This document shows, one piece after another, positions 38,055-46,275 of a stretch of 64,000 nt of DNA. How positions within the stretch are numbered: position 1 is the first letter of the stretch; each line of letters starts with the position of its first letter. The notes beneath the pieces were generated by a model, which saw nothing but the letters and a program-made list of their open reading frames with translations, searched no databases and was not told the DNA's origin. Made by a program: the position numbers and the translations under genes. This DNA comes from Rhodoferax sp. BAB1 (GTDB taxonomy: Bacteria; Pseudomonadota; Gammaproteobacteria; Burkholderiales; Burkholderiaceae_C), in contig NZ_CP054424.1 in NCBI RefSeq assembly GCF_013334205.1, positions 3,306,001-3,370,000 of the forward strand. The letters are read 5' to 3'.

Positions 38055-38780
38055 TTACTGCGTCACGCGCACCCGGGTCTCTTCCTTCACCGTGTAACGC
38101 ACTTCCACGCGACGGTTCTTGGCGCGACCCTCGGCCGTGGTGTTGTCGGCCACCGGATCGGCGGCCCCCTTGCCATCGGTGGTGATGCGGCTGGCCGCCA
38201 CACCCTTGCCCACCAGATAGGCCTTGACGGCATCGGCGCGGGCCTGCGAAAGCCGCACGTTGGACTGCGCATTGCCCTGGCTGTCGGTGTAACCGGTGAC
38301 GGTCAGGCCGGCCTCCGGGTACTGCCTGGCGGCGTTGACCACCTCGTCCAGCTTGGGGCCGGCGCCCGGCAGCAGGCGGCTGGAGCCGGTGGCAAAGCTG
38401 GCGCCTTCCAGGCGCACGGCCTTGTCGACCATTTGCGTGCGGAATACGGGGGCCGGAGCGGCAACAGGTGCCGGGGCCGGGGCCGGCGCCACCACGGGAG
38501 CCGGGGCGGGCGCGGCTGCAACCGCCACAGGCGCGGGGGCCGGCGCAGGAGCGGGAGCGACTGCCTTGGCCGTCACGCCGCCTTCGCACTCGGGGATGGC
38601 CAGTTCCGGCGTCCAGGAGCCGCTGCGCCAGCACAGGCCGAAACCGCTGCGCACGACGATGCCATTGCTGTCCCCCCAGTAGCCGGGGTTGGCGCGCACG
38701 TTCTGCGCCTGCAGGGAAGCGCTGGCCCCCAGCAGGGCGATGGCGGCGACGATCAGGGTGGTCTTCTTGCGTGTGTTCAT
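38055..38780 (-). CDS. OmpA-family outer membrane/peptidoglycan-binding protein
   Basis: A 241-aa exported protein: signal peptide in residues 1-25 (KKTTLIVAAIALLGASASLQA), a short N-terminal domain with two Cys (GLCWRSGSWTPELAIPEC), an Ala/Pro-rich linker of about 45 residues, and an OmpA C-terminal domain. The domain holds the peptidoglycan-binding elements TVTGYTDSQGNAQSN, LSQARADAVKAYLV and AEGRAKNRRVEVRY. The TonB-like linker could span the periplasm. Comamonadaceae often encode several such proteins. It is monocistronic and ends at a terminator. Confidence 0.92.
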   Translation of the reverse strand: MNTRKKTTLIVAAIALLGASASLQAQNVRANPGYWGDSNGIVVRSGFGLCWRSGSWTPELAIPECEGGVTAKAVAPAPAPAPAPVAVAAAPAPAPVVAPAPAPAPVAAPAPVFRTQMVDKAVRLEGASFATGSSRLLPGAGPKLDEVVNAARQYPEAGLTVTGYTDSQGNAQSNVRLSQARADAVKAYLVGKGVAASRITTDGKGAADPVADNTTAEGRAKNRRVEVRYTVKEETRVRVTQ

Positions 38781-38913
38781 GGTGAGTCCTTTCGGTGATG
38801 GTGGCCGCGACAGGCGACGACTCTTTCAGTCTAGTCAGGATAGGCGCCGCCGCCTTGATGCAAAACAGTGTTCGTGGGGCCTGTCCCCAGATATTCTCAG
38901 AATGAAACAGCGC

Positions 38914-39312
38914 TCAGGGCAGTTGCTCGCGCAGGCAGGCCCAGAGCGGCAGGGGGCCATAGATGCGGTAGGAACCCGCCGTGCCGTCGCTCACGTAAAG
39001 ATACGCCACCCGCCCGCGCTCCTGCACATGCAGGCGATACGCCAGGCCGTCGCGGCGCTGGGTGTTCGGCGCGTACTCCACGGCATACAGCGCCCGGATG
39101 CCCAGCTGCCGGTCGCCCGGTTTCAACTCGGAGGCCCGCTGGCGCAGGCGGTCCATGCAGGGGTCGGTGAAAAAGGACTGCTGCAGAACCTGCATTTCCT
39201 TCTCGATCTGCGCCTCCGTGGCCGGCGGCGGTGGCGGCAGACGGGTGCCCGGGCCGGCGCAGCCCACCAGCAGCGCGGCCAGGGCGACCAACATGTACGG
39301 TGTCTTGCGCAT
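38914..39312 (-). CDS. lipoprotein of unknown function, 132 aa
   Basis: The N-terminus MRKTPYMLVALAALLVGCAG has a lipobox (LVGC), so the mature protein is attached to a membrane by its first Cys. The mature part starts with a proline run and a helical stretch (TEAQIEKEMQVLQQ), followed by a beta-rich domain with two more Cys (DPCMDRL, WACLREQ). The family is not recognised. The ATG at 39312 is favoured since GGGAGCCTTAGTG lies before it. It stands alone. Confidence 0.75.
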   Translation of the reverse strand: MRKTPYMLVALAALLVGCAGPGTRLPPPPPATEAQIEKEMQVLQQSFFTDPCMDRLRQRASELKPGDRQLGIRALYAVEYAPNTQRRDGLAYRLHVQERGRVAYLYVSDGTAGSYRIYGPLPLWACLREQLP

Positions 39313-39406
39313 CACTAAGGCTCCCGGTGCGTGAGCCTGCTTTATCGCGGAGCGGCGCCGCCCTGTCAATCAGCGCATTGGCCGCACAGCCACCACCGCA
39401 CCGGCT

Positions 39407-40093
39407 TTACGGCGACGGCTGCGCCATCTCGGGCACCGGCTCCAGCAGATGCCCGGTCTTGACCATGATGGTGCAGCCCTCGACGCTGAAGGGCCGGTGC
39501 GCGCTCAGGTGGGGGCTGCGCAGCCAGCTGCCGGCCGGGTAGCGCCCGTGCTCGTCTTCGAACACGCCGTCAACGACAAAGATCTCCTCGCCGCCGTAAT
39601 GCCGGTGCGGGTTGAACTGCGTGCCCGGCGCCCAGCGCACCAGCGCCGTGTGGGTGGTGCCGAACTCGGCCAGCGGCAGCACCGTGAGACCCTCCACCAG
39701 CCCCTGGTACCAGGCCGCGCGTGTTGCGTCCACCACCACCCGCGCCTGGTCCGCGGGGTGCTGGTAACGCAATTTGACGAACAGCGTGCAGCCCGTGGCC
39801 GAGGCCGGGGCATGGGCCGAGCCGGGCGGGTTCTTCAGGTAGGTGCCGGGGCCGTAGTCGCCGGTCTCGTCGCTGAACACGCCCTCCAGCACCAGGATCT
39901 CTTCGCCCAGCTCGTGGGTGTGGCGGGGGAATTGTGAGCCGGGCGCGTAACGCACGATGGAGGTGGCGCGCGCCACCTCTTCGCCCTGGCGCTCCAGCAG
40001 CTTGCGTTGCACGCCGGCCGCGGGCGCGTCGACCCAGGGCAAGTCAGCGCTGTGCAGCACCACGCGTTGGGTGTAATCGGTATTCAGTTGCAT
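39407..40093 (-). CDS. double-cupin protein, ChrR-like
   Basis: A 228-aa protein with two copies of a ChrR-type cupin. The first metal-binding site is HTHELGEEILVLEGVFSDE and the second HRHYGGEEIFVVDGVFEDE; each is followed by GTYLKNPPGS or GSWLRSPHLS. ChrR-type cupins are the metal-binding part of anti-sigma factors in photo-oxidative stress, but here no anti-sigma helices or sigma gene are present. A metal-dependent enzyme or a small-molecule binding protein is equally possible. The ATG at 40093 has no clear ribosome-binding site. Confidence 0.8.
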   Translation of the reverse strand: MQLNTDYTQRVVLHSADLPWVDAPAAGVQRKLLERQGEEVARATSIVRYAPGSQFPRHTHELGEEILVLEGVFSDETGDYGPGTYLKNPPGSAHAPASATGCTLFVKLRYQHPADQARVVVDATRAAWYQGLVEGLTVLPLAEFGTTHTALVRWAPGTQFNPHRHYGGEEIFVVDGVFEDEHGRYPAGSWLRSPHLSAHRPFSVEGCTIMVKTGHLLEPVPEMAQPSP

Positions 40094-40108
40094 GGGCACG
40101 CATGGTAG

Positions 40109-40142
40109 AGACAAGGCGCCCGGCTGTCCGGCCGCCTTGTCT
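40109..40142. other. stem-loop between EamA and cupin genes
   Basis: AGACAAGGCG (40109-40118) and CGCCTTGTCT (40133-40142) are perfect inverted arms with additional CCGG pairing inside. No T-run follows. It lies between the DMT exporter and the cupin gene, both on the minus strand, and could reduce read-through. Confidence 0.5.
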
Positions 40143-40160
40143 ATGCCCCTACGGGTGTCT

Positions 40161-41003
40161 TCAGCTGGGGCGGCGGATCACCAGCGCAATGCCACCCAGG
40201 ATGGCGAGGGACGCCAGCAGCAGCCGCAGCGTGAGCGGCTCGCCCAGCCAGAGGATGCCGCCTACCGCCGCGATCACCGGCACGCTGAGCTGCAGCGTGG
40301 CCGCACTCGTGGCCTTGAGGTGCGGCAGCGCGGTGTACCAGATGGCGTAGCCGATGCCGGAGGTCAGCGCGCCGGAGGCAACGGCATAGAGTGCGCCCGC
40401 CGTGTCCATCTGCGCGCTCTGGAGAAAAGCGAAACTCATGAGCAATGCCACCGGCACCGTGCGCACGAAGTTGCCCGCCGTCACGCGTAGCGCATCGCCC
40501 GCGCCCTTGCCGCGCAAGGAATAGACGGCCCAGGCCAGGCCGGCAGTAATCATCAGCAAAGCCGCGCCGAGCGGTGGCGCCGACAAGCCCGGCAGCAGCA
40601 GACCCCCCAGCCCCGCAAGCGCCAGGGCCAGGCCGATCCACTGCACGGGCTTGAAACGCTCGCCCTTCACCAGCCCCCAGCCGATCATGCCGGTCTGCAC
40701 CGCGCCGAAGAGCAGCAAGGCGCCGGTGCCGGCGGGCAGGCTGACGTAGGCAAAGGAGAAGGCCGCCGCGTAGGCGAACAGCGCTAACGCGGAAGGCCAG
40801 CTGCCGCGGCCGGTGACGCCACGGCGGGTGAACTGCACCAGCAGCCAGAGCGTCAACGCGCCCGAGATCATGCGGATGGTGGTGAAGCTGGCGGCGTCAA
40901 TGGGGGTGTGCTGCAGGGCGGCGCGGCACAGCAGGGAGTTGCCGGCGAAGGCGAGCAGGGCTAAGGCAACCCAGACCGGGTATCGAGCAGAGATAGCGGT
41001 CAT
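40161..41003 (-). CDS. EamA/DMT-family transporter
   Basis: A 280-aa DMT-family exporter with about ten membrane segments and two EamA repeats; typical pieces are ALLAFAGNSLLCRAALQHTPID at the start, and GYAIWYTALPHLKATSAATLQLSVPVIAAVGGILWLGEPLT near the end (positions 217-257). The ATG at 41003 overlaps the stop of the DUF4238 gene by four bases (ATGA), which would couple translation although the upstream gene looks foreign. The transported substrate is unknown. Confidence 0.88.
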   Translation of the reverse strand: MTAISARYPVWVALALLAFAGNSLLCRAALQHTPIDAASFTTIRMISGALTLWLLVQFTRRGVTGRGSWPSALALFAYAAAFSFAYVSLPAGTGALLLFGAVQTGMIGWGLVKGERFKPVQWIGLALALAGLGGLLLPGLSAPPLGAALLMITAGLAWAVYSLRGKGAGDALRVTAGNFVRTVPVALLMSFAFLQSAQMDTAGALYAVASGALTSGIGYAIWYTALPHLKATSAATLQLSVPVIAAVGGILWLGEPLTLRLLLASLAILGGIALVIRRPS

Positions 41004-41887
41004 TTGTTGATGCAACGTTCTAAGACAGCTTGGCTGTTTGCCACTATTAGCCGCGACGAAAGCTGCATCATTTTCCAGTTGAAGTTGTTCACGACCTCGT
41101 GGCTCCAGACTTCTCCGCGTGTGATCGGTATATGACCATCTACGTGCTTTGCATCTGGTAGCTCCGTTAGTCGCGATTCAGTTGCGGCCTGCCTGTGTTC
41201 CGGATGTCGCATTAAAAGTACGTGTTGAGAACTGATTGGATAGAACACCATTGTTCCAATCAAACCTATCCCAGCCTCTGCTGGCGGAGGTATCGACGCG
41301 TTATAGAACGACACGGGACTATCTGTTGCAATAAAGGCCGCACCATCCTCAGCGGTAAAAATCTCCCACTCCATCCGTGCAAACCAGGGAGTGAGGTTGC
41401 CAATCATCATCCGCATGTAATCAAAGCGAGCCGCGTCTTTGATCGTCAATTTCACCGTTCCCGATGTGATTGCCTCAACTGCCGAGTCAGGTAGCGAGTT
41501 CAGGAGTGCTGCGCGCATCAGTGTCTTTGCCACCTCTGCTTGTCTTGGCACGCGGACCCTCTGCAACTCCAAGAACGTCAGGAGGTTGGCTAGGTCGCCT
41601 TCTGTCAGCAGCTCTGGAGCTTCAATGAGTTTTCCAATGACCCCTTTGGCTTCTGGTTCCAACCATTCGCCGAGCTTTGCCTCCAGTATGTTGGGATCTA
41701 TTCCTACCGGTGCCCACTGCTGTCGATAGTAGGCATTAATTTTCATTACCTCCTTTGGGCGCTGCCGGCGAAAAGTATTCGTGGTTCGGTCAAAAACATG
41801 GAGAAAACCCTTGGCATCGGCAAACCGCTCTAAATACGAGCGGGGCACGTAATGATGCTGCTTTGCTTGGTTGAGAGGCCTATCCAT
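41000..41887 (-). CDS. DUF4238 protein on a low-GC insertion
   Basis: A 295-aa protein that begins with the DUF4238 signature QHHYVPRSYLERFAD, followed by a His/Asp-rich pattern and an internal AAFIATDSPVSFYN and VFYPISSQHVLLMRHP, all typical for this family of unknown biochemical function. The gene is close to 50% GC, against about 65% or more on both sides, with codon use unlike its neighbours, so it is probably a recent insertion. The ATG at 41887 fits the family start; its ribosome-binding site is weak (CAGGTC). It is flanked by core-type genes with no integrase, transposase or repeats that I can see. Confidence 0.82.
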   Translation of the reverse strand: MDRPLNQAKQHHYVPRSYLERFADAKGFLHVFDRTTNTFRRQRPKEVMKINAYYRQQWAPVGIDPNILEAKLGEWLEPEAKGVIGKLIEAPELLTEGDLANLLTFLELQRVRVPRQAEVAKTLMRAALLNSLPDSAVEAITSGTVKLTIKDAARFDYMRMMIGNLTPWFARMEWEIFTAEDGAAFIATDSPVSFYNASIPPPAEAGIGLIGTMVFYPISSQHVLLMRHPEHRQAATESRLTELPDAKHVDGHIPITRGEVWSHEVVNNFNWKMMQLSSRLIVANSQAVLERCINK

Positions 41888-41910
41888 TTTGTGGTTCTGA
41901 CCTGCGCTAT

Positions 41911-42645
41911 TCAAAGAGGTACTTTGTACACCCATACCGGCTTCCCCTGCGCCCCCTCCAGCCTGGCCACCGGCGTTTGCCCCACCGCCTCGAACTCCAG
42001 ACTCACCAGCCAGGCCCCGGGCTTGAGTTCCGCCCTCGCCTTCGCTATGGCCCGCGGCATGCTCTCGGGCCGCTGGAAGAGATAGACCAAGTCGTAGCTG
42101 GACCAGTCGGCCCGCCAGATATCGCCCCGCTCCACCTGCGCCCAGGGGCAACGACGCGCGCAGAGCCAGGCCAGCGGCCGGCTCCATTCAATACCGTGCA
42201 GTTCGGCCAAAGGATAGGCCTGTCTCAAAGCATCGAGGCCGTGGCCCAGGCCGCAACCGGCGTCGAGCACCTTGGCACCCGGCTCCAGCGGCGCGACACC
42301 GGGCAGTTCGTTCAAGGCATCAACCGGCGTGGGGAACAGCGGCGCGTCACGCCAGGCGTTGAGCGGGTAGATCAGTGCGAGCAGGGCCAGCGGCAGCAGC
42401 CAGCCCCAGGCCGGCAGGCTCAGGCCGCCGGCCAGCAGGAGCGAAAGCGGGTAACCGAAACCGATGAAGAGGCGGCGCCACCAGCTGCTCCCCAGCAGGC
42501 TGAGGAACACACTGAGCAGCGTGGAGGCAGCGAGTGCATCCGTGGTGCCGAGGCCGGCACGCAGCAGCAGGGAGAGCACCAACCAGCACAGGCCCCAGCT
42601 CAACAGGGCCGGCAGCGGCCAGGGTAATTTGGCGAGCAAAGTCAT
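41911..42645 (-). CDS. membrane-anchored class I SAM-dependent methyltransferase
   Basis: A 244-aa protein with three hydrophobic segments in residues 1-95 and a C-terminal Rossmann methyltransferase domain. The SAM-binding motif I is VLDAGCGLGHGLDALR near residue 127, an acidic loop HGIEWS follows, and VERGDIWRADWSSYDLVYLF is the motif II/III region. The substrate is unknown. It follows parB by 15 bases on the same strand, so it may be transcribed at the end of the partition operon. The fusion to a membrane domain is not common. Confidence 0.8.
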   Translation of the reverse strand: MTLLAKLPWPLPALLSWGLCWLVLSLLLRAGLGTTDALAASTLLSVFLSLLGSSWWRRLFIGFGYPLSLLLAGGLSLPAWGWLLPLALLALIYPLNAWRDAPLFPTPVDALNELPGVAPLEPGAKVLDAGCGLGHGLDALRQAYPLAELHGIEWSRPLAWLCARRCPWAQVERGDIWRADWSSYDLVYLFQRPESMPRAIAKARAELKPGAWLVSLEFEAVGQTPVARLEGAQGKPVWVYKVPL

Positions 42646-42660
42646 TCGCTCGCCTTTGCA

Positions 42661-43608
42661 TTAATTGCCGTTGCCACCGCTGCGGCGCAGCCGGTCGATC
42701 AGGCCGTTGAGCTCATCCAGCGAGCCGAACTGGATGCTGAGCTCGCCCATCTCTTCCACGCGGCCGTGGCGCTTGACGCGTTTTTTCACACGCACTTCCA
42801 CCTCGGCGGTGAGCAGGTCCGACAGCTCTTCTTCCACGCGCTTGAGGTCGCGTGATTTTTCCTTGCCGGGTTTCTGCGGCGTGAGCGAGAACTCGGCGCT
42901 GAGTTTCTTGACCAGGTTCTCGGCCTCGCGCACTGACATCTTCTTCGCGGTGATCTGGTTGGCGGCGGTGATCTGCGTGGCGCGGTCCAGCGAGAGCAGG
43001 GCACGCGCGTGGCCCATGTCGATGTCGCCGGCCATCAGCAGGGTCTGCACCGGCTCGGCCAGGTTCAAGAGGCGCAGCAGGTTGCTGGCAGCACTGCGCG
43101 AGCGGCCCACGGCCTGTGCGGCCTGTTCGTGCGTGAGGCCGAATTCGCGGATCAGGCGCTGCAGGCCATGCGCTTCTTCCAACGGGTTGAGGTCTTCACG
43201 CTGGATGTTCTCGATGAGGGCCATGGCGGCGGCGGACTCGTTGGGCACGTCGCGCACCAGCACGGGCACGCTGTCCAGGCCCGCGAGTTTGGCGGCGCGG
43301 AAGCGGCGCTCGCCGGCAATGATTTCGTGCTTGCCGGCGTTGGGGCCGTCGGTGAGCTTGCGCACCAGGATGGGCTGCATGATGCCCTGGGCCTTGATGG
43401 ACTCGGCGAGTTCATACAAGGCGCCTTCGTCCATGCGCGTGCGCGGCTGGTACATGCCGGCCACCATCTCGTCGAGCTTGAGGCTGCCGGTGCTCTGGCC
43501 TTCGCGCGCCTCGTTCATGGCGGCCACTTCGGCGCGGGTGTCATCGACCTTGGGGCCCAGCAGGGCTTCGAGTCCGCGGCCGAGGCCCTTGGGTTTCTTG
43601 GTGACCAT
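42661..43608 (-). CDS. parB: chromosome partitioning protein ParB
   Basis: ParB binds parS sites, spreads as a CTP-dependent clamp, and with ParA moves the origin region apart. The 315-aa protein begins KKPKGLGRGLEALLG. The CTP-binding motif GERRFRAAKLAG lies near residue 103, and the helix-turn-helix QRLIREFGLTHEQAAQAVGRSRSAASNLLRLL follows (positions 149-181). The C-terminal dimer domain is basic and ends RSGGNGN. Four parS sites lie between 45750 and 47463. Confidence 0.97.
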   Translation of the reverse strand: MVTKKPKGLGRGLEALLGPKVDDTRAEVAAMNEAREGQSTGSLKLDEMVAGMYQPRTRMDEGALYELAESIKAQGIMQPILVRKLTDGPNAGKHEIIAGERRFRAAKLAGLDSVPVLVRDVPNESAAAMALIENIQREDLNPLEEAHGLQRLIREFGLTHEQAAQAVGRSRSAASNLLRLLNLAEPVQTLLMAGDIDMGHARALLSLDRATQITAANQITAKKMSVREAENLVKKLSAEFSLTPQKPGKEKSRDLKRVEEELSDLLTAEVEVRVKKRVKRHGRVEEMGELSIQFGSLDELNGLIDRLRRSGGNGN

Positions 43609-43627
43609 ATCGTTCTACTCTCTGTTA

Positions 43628-44188
43628 TCAGTTCGCTGTGTTCAATTCCTGGATGGCCATCAGGCGCTCCAGCAGGGCGTGGCCCCGGGGCCAGTCGCCC
43701 AGCTTCGAATCGGCATTGAGGTGGCCGGCATCACCGGCGTCCACGAATTCGGAACCCCAGTCTTGCGCCAGACCCTGGGCCATGTCGAAAGGGCAGCGGT
43801 CGTCGTTGCGGCTGGCGACCAGGATGCTCTTGAAAGGCAGGACCTTGCGGGCTATGGGCCACCAGCTGGGCAGCATGGCGCGGGTCTCTTCGCGCGCCAC
43901 GTCGCCGGGCGCCACCAGCAGCGCGCCCTTGACGCGGTGCACGTTGCGCGAGTGCGCAGCCCAGGCCGCGACCAGGATGACACCCAGGCTGTGCGCCACC
44001 AGCACGGCCGGCTCGGGGCACAAGAGCACGGCCTCTTCGAGCTGCATCTGCCAGTCGCCGCGCATGGGACGCTCCCAGTCGTGCTGCTGCACACGCGTGT
44101 AGCCGTACGCGGCCTCCCAGCGGCTCTGCCAGTGGCCCGGGCCGGAGTTGTGCCAGCCCGGCAGGATGAGAACGCTGGAGGCTTGCAT
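43628..44188 (-). CDS. RBBP9/YdeN-type serine hydrolase
   Basis: A 186-aa alpha/beta hydrolase of the RBBP9 family. It starts LILPGWHNSGPGHWQSRWE, with nucleophile Ser67 in AHSLGV, probable acid Asp130 in RNDDRC and His156 in GHLNAD. It stands between parA and parB and reads in the same direction. The relation to chromosome partition is not known; linkage of this family to parAB is commonly seen in Comamonadaceae, which is stated here as general knowledge. Substrate unknown. Confidence 0.87.
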   Translation of the reverse strand: MQASSVLILPGWHNSGPGHWQSRWEAAYGYTRVQQHDWERPMRGDWQMQLEEAVLLCPEPAVLVAHSLGVILVAAWAAHSRNVHRVKGALLVAPGDVAREETRAMLPSWWPIARKVLPFKSILVASRNDDRCPFDMAQGLAQDWGSEFVDAGDAGHLNADSKLGDWPRGHALLERLMAIQELNTAN

Positions 44189-44221
44189 GCTATTGTTTTT
44201 GTAGCTGACGAGGCCGGTCGA

Positions 44222-45007
44222 TCACATCTTCTGGATGCGGTCGACCATCTCCTGCGCGAAGCTCACGAAGGACTGCGCGCCCTTGGAGGCCGGGTCGAAC
44301 ACCACGCCGGGCACACCGTAGCTGGGCGCTTCGGCCAGGCGCACATTGCGCGGGATGACGGCGTCGAACACCTTGTCGCCGAAGTGGGCCTTGAGCTGGT
44401 CGCTCACCTGGGCTTGCAGGGTGATGCGCGGATCGAACATGACACGCAGCAGGCCGATGATCTGCAGGTCGGGATTGAGGTTGGCATGCACCTGCTTGAT
44501 GGTGTTGACCAGATCGGTCAGGCCTTCGAGCGCGAAGTACTCACACTGCATGGGCACGATGACGCCGTGCGCGCTGCACAGGCCGTTGAGGGTGAGCATG
44601 GAGAGCGAGGGCGGGCAGTCGATGAGCACGAAGTCGTACTCGTCGCTGACCTTGGCCAGGGCTTCCTTGAGGCGCCGTTCGCGGCGCTCCACATCGACCA
44701 GTTCCACCTCGGCACCGGCGAGTTCGCGGTTGGCGCCCAGGATGTCGTAGCTGCAGCCGCCTTCGATGAGCTTGTCGCTTTTCACGCGAGCTTCGGCGAT
44801 GGTGGCCGATTCGAGCAGCACGTCGTAGAGGGTGAGTTTGAGCTGGCGTTTGTCCACCCCCGAACCCATGGTGGCGTTGCCCTGGGGGTCCAGATCCACC
44901 ATGAGCACACGCTGCCCCACCTTGGCCAGACCTGCCGCGAGGTTGACGGTCGTTGTCGTCTTGCCCACGCCACCCTTCTGGTTGGCCACGCAGAAAATTT
45001 TCGCCAT
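44222..45007 (-). CDS. parA: chromosome partitioning ATPase ParA (Soj)
   Basis: ParA is the nucleoid-binding ATPase that pulls ParB-parS complexes. The 261-aa protein has the deviant Walker A KGGVGKTTTTVNLA near residue 11 with the signature Lys, Walker A' VDLDPQGNATMG near 39, and Walker B FVLIDCPPSLSML near 125. Its short N-terminus is that of chromosomal type ParA, not plasmid type. It follows lysE on the minus strand by 27 bases. Confidence 0.97.
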   Translation of the reverse strand: MAKIFCVANQKGGVGKTTTTVNLAAGLAKVGQRVLMVDLDPQGNATMGSGVDKRQLKLTLYDVLLESATIAEARVKSDKLIEGGCSYDILGANRELAGAEVELVDVERRERRLKEALAKVSDEYDFVLIDCPPSLSMLTLNGLCSAHGVIVPMQCEYFALEGLTDLVNTIKQVHANLNPDLQIIGLLRVMFDPRITLQAQVSDQLKAHFGDKVFDAVIPRNVRLAEAPSYGVPGVVFDPASKGAQSFVSFAQEMVDRIQKM

Positions 45008-45034
45008 CAGGTCGTCCCTTTTATATATGTGAGA

Positions 45035-45649
45035 TCAGCGGGTGAAAGCAAGACGCAAGCCGAAGCCGATCAGGCAGAGGCCGGCAATTTTCTCCAGCAC
45101 GCGGCCGAACAGCGGGTTGGCGCGCAGACGGTCGGCGAGATAGTGCGTGAGCAGGGTCATGCCCAGACCGTAGAGAAAAGTGAGAAAGGCGATCGTCACG
45201 GCCATGAAGCCAAAGGTGAACAGGCCCTGGTGCGTGGCCGGGTCGACGAAAAGCGGGAAGAAGGCCAAGTAGAACATGATGGCCTTGGGGTTGAGCAGGG
45301 TGATGACCATGGCCTGGCGCAGGTAATGGCCGGCCTTGATGTTGAGCACCGGCGCCGCGCCGGGTTTGGCCAGCAGCATCTGCACACCGAGGAAAGCGAG
45401 GTAGGCCGCCCCGCCCCACTGCAGCAGATTGAAGGCCGTCGGGTAGGCGATCAGCAAGGCGGCGACGCCGGCCACCGCCGCCCACATCAACACCTGGTCA
45501 CCGAGGATGACCCCCAGGGTCGCGGCCAGCCCGCCGCGCACCCCGCCCTTGCTGGTAGAGGTGATCAGCGCCAGATTGCCGGGGCCCGGGATCAGCAGAA
45601 AAATGATGACGGTGACGACAAAAGCGCCGTAGTCGGCTACGCCAAACAT
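45035..45649 (-). CDS. LysE/RhtB-family amino-acid exporter
   Basis: A 204-aa inner-membrane exporter of the LysE/RhtB family, with six hydrophobic segments. The family motif is seen as FLLIPGPGNLALITSTSKGGVRGGLAA near residues 17-43, and LLNPKAIMFYLAFFPLF near 117. The ATG at 45649 matches the usual family start; the open extension to 45817 runs through a parS site. Position between parA and rsmG is common in Comamonadaceae. The amino acid exported is unknown. Confidence 0.88.
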   Translation of the reverse strand: MFGVADYGAFVVTVIIFLLIPGPGNLALITSTSKGGVRGGLAATLGVILGDQVLMWAAVAGVAALLIAYPTAFNLLQWGGAAYLAFLGVQMLLAKPGAAPVLNIKAGHYLRQAMVITLLNPKAIMFYLAFFPLFVDPATHQGLFTFGFMAVTIAFLTFLYGLGMTLLTHYLADRLRANPLFGRVLEKIAGLCLIGFGLRLAFTR

Positions 45650-45749
45650 GGGGGGATGGGGTCTTGAATGGGGAGGCTTGGGGAAGGGTTGAGTGTACGG
45701 CAGCTTTTTGGGGGTTCTGGCTTGGGGGAGTGCTGGTTTGCCCTGCTTT

Positions 45750-45765
45750 TGTTTCACGTGAAACG
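45750..45765. other. parS: parS site 1
   Basis: TGTTTCACGTGAAACG matches the chromosomal parS consensus TGTTTCACGTGAAACA in 15 of 16 positions. It is in the non-coding gap before lysE. Confidence 0.93.
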
Positions 45766-45824
45766 TTTCCTGGCAAGGAGCGCTTTGCCTGCGGCGCTTT
45801 TGTAGCCCCCCACTCATCCCCCCG

Positions 45825-46229
45825 CCCTTCTCTACCCCCGCCGGGGTAGAGAAGGGAGCCTGGATTTGATGGTTGGTTTTCTGGTTACGCTTCTATGGAG
45901 CGGGGCGCCGCCGCTGCCTTTGGTTCGCCTGGATTTCTGGGCTGCAGTCGTAGTAAACGGTTCGGAAGTAGCTAGCCACTAACGGTGGTTGGCTGCGCCA
46001 ACCTGCCGTTTTCGAGTCCAGAAGGCGGGCCGCGCGCACCGCTCTTTTCTCGTCGCTGGCGCGCAGCCGCCAGCCAGAGCCGCACTGACCCAGCACCGTT
46101 TACTACGACCAGCTCCGAGAAATGTGGGCGCCCAAACCACGGCGGCGGCCTCACCCCGTAGAAGCGTAGCCGGCGCGCAATTCCAAAATCGGGCTCCCCC
46201 TTCCCGCCCCGGCGGGGGTGGGAAGGGGG
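45825..46229. repeat. 405-bp imperfect palindrome in parS cluster
   Basis: This whole non-coding stretch reads as two inverted, diverged copies of about 200 bases. Concentric arm pairs are: CCCTTCTCTACCCC / GGGGTAGAGAAGGG forming a self-contained hairpin at the left end (45825-45856), and a like hairpin at the right end (46196-46229, 14 of 15 paired); TACGCTTCTA (45886-45895) with TAGAAGCGTA (46159-46168); GTCGTAGTAAACGGT (45947-45961) with ACCGTTTACTACGAC (46095-46109), perfect over 15; and GGCTGCGCC (45991) with GGCGCGCAGCC (46058). All share a centre near 46027. No reading frame is convincing. It lies between parS sites 1 and 2. Confidence 0.8.
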
Positions 46230-46275
46230 CTGGGGGGATAGGGGGGGAAGAAGAAGCGCTGGCGCAGCCAGAACC

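Noticed and set aside
45825..45856. Hairpin CCCTTCTCTACCCC/GGGGTAGAGAAGGG as a transcription terminator
   Set aside because: The pairing is strong but no T-run follows on either strand; it is better explained as the end of the large palindrome.
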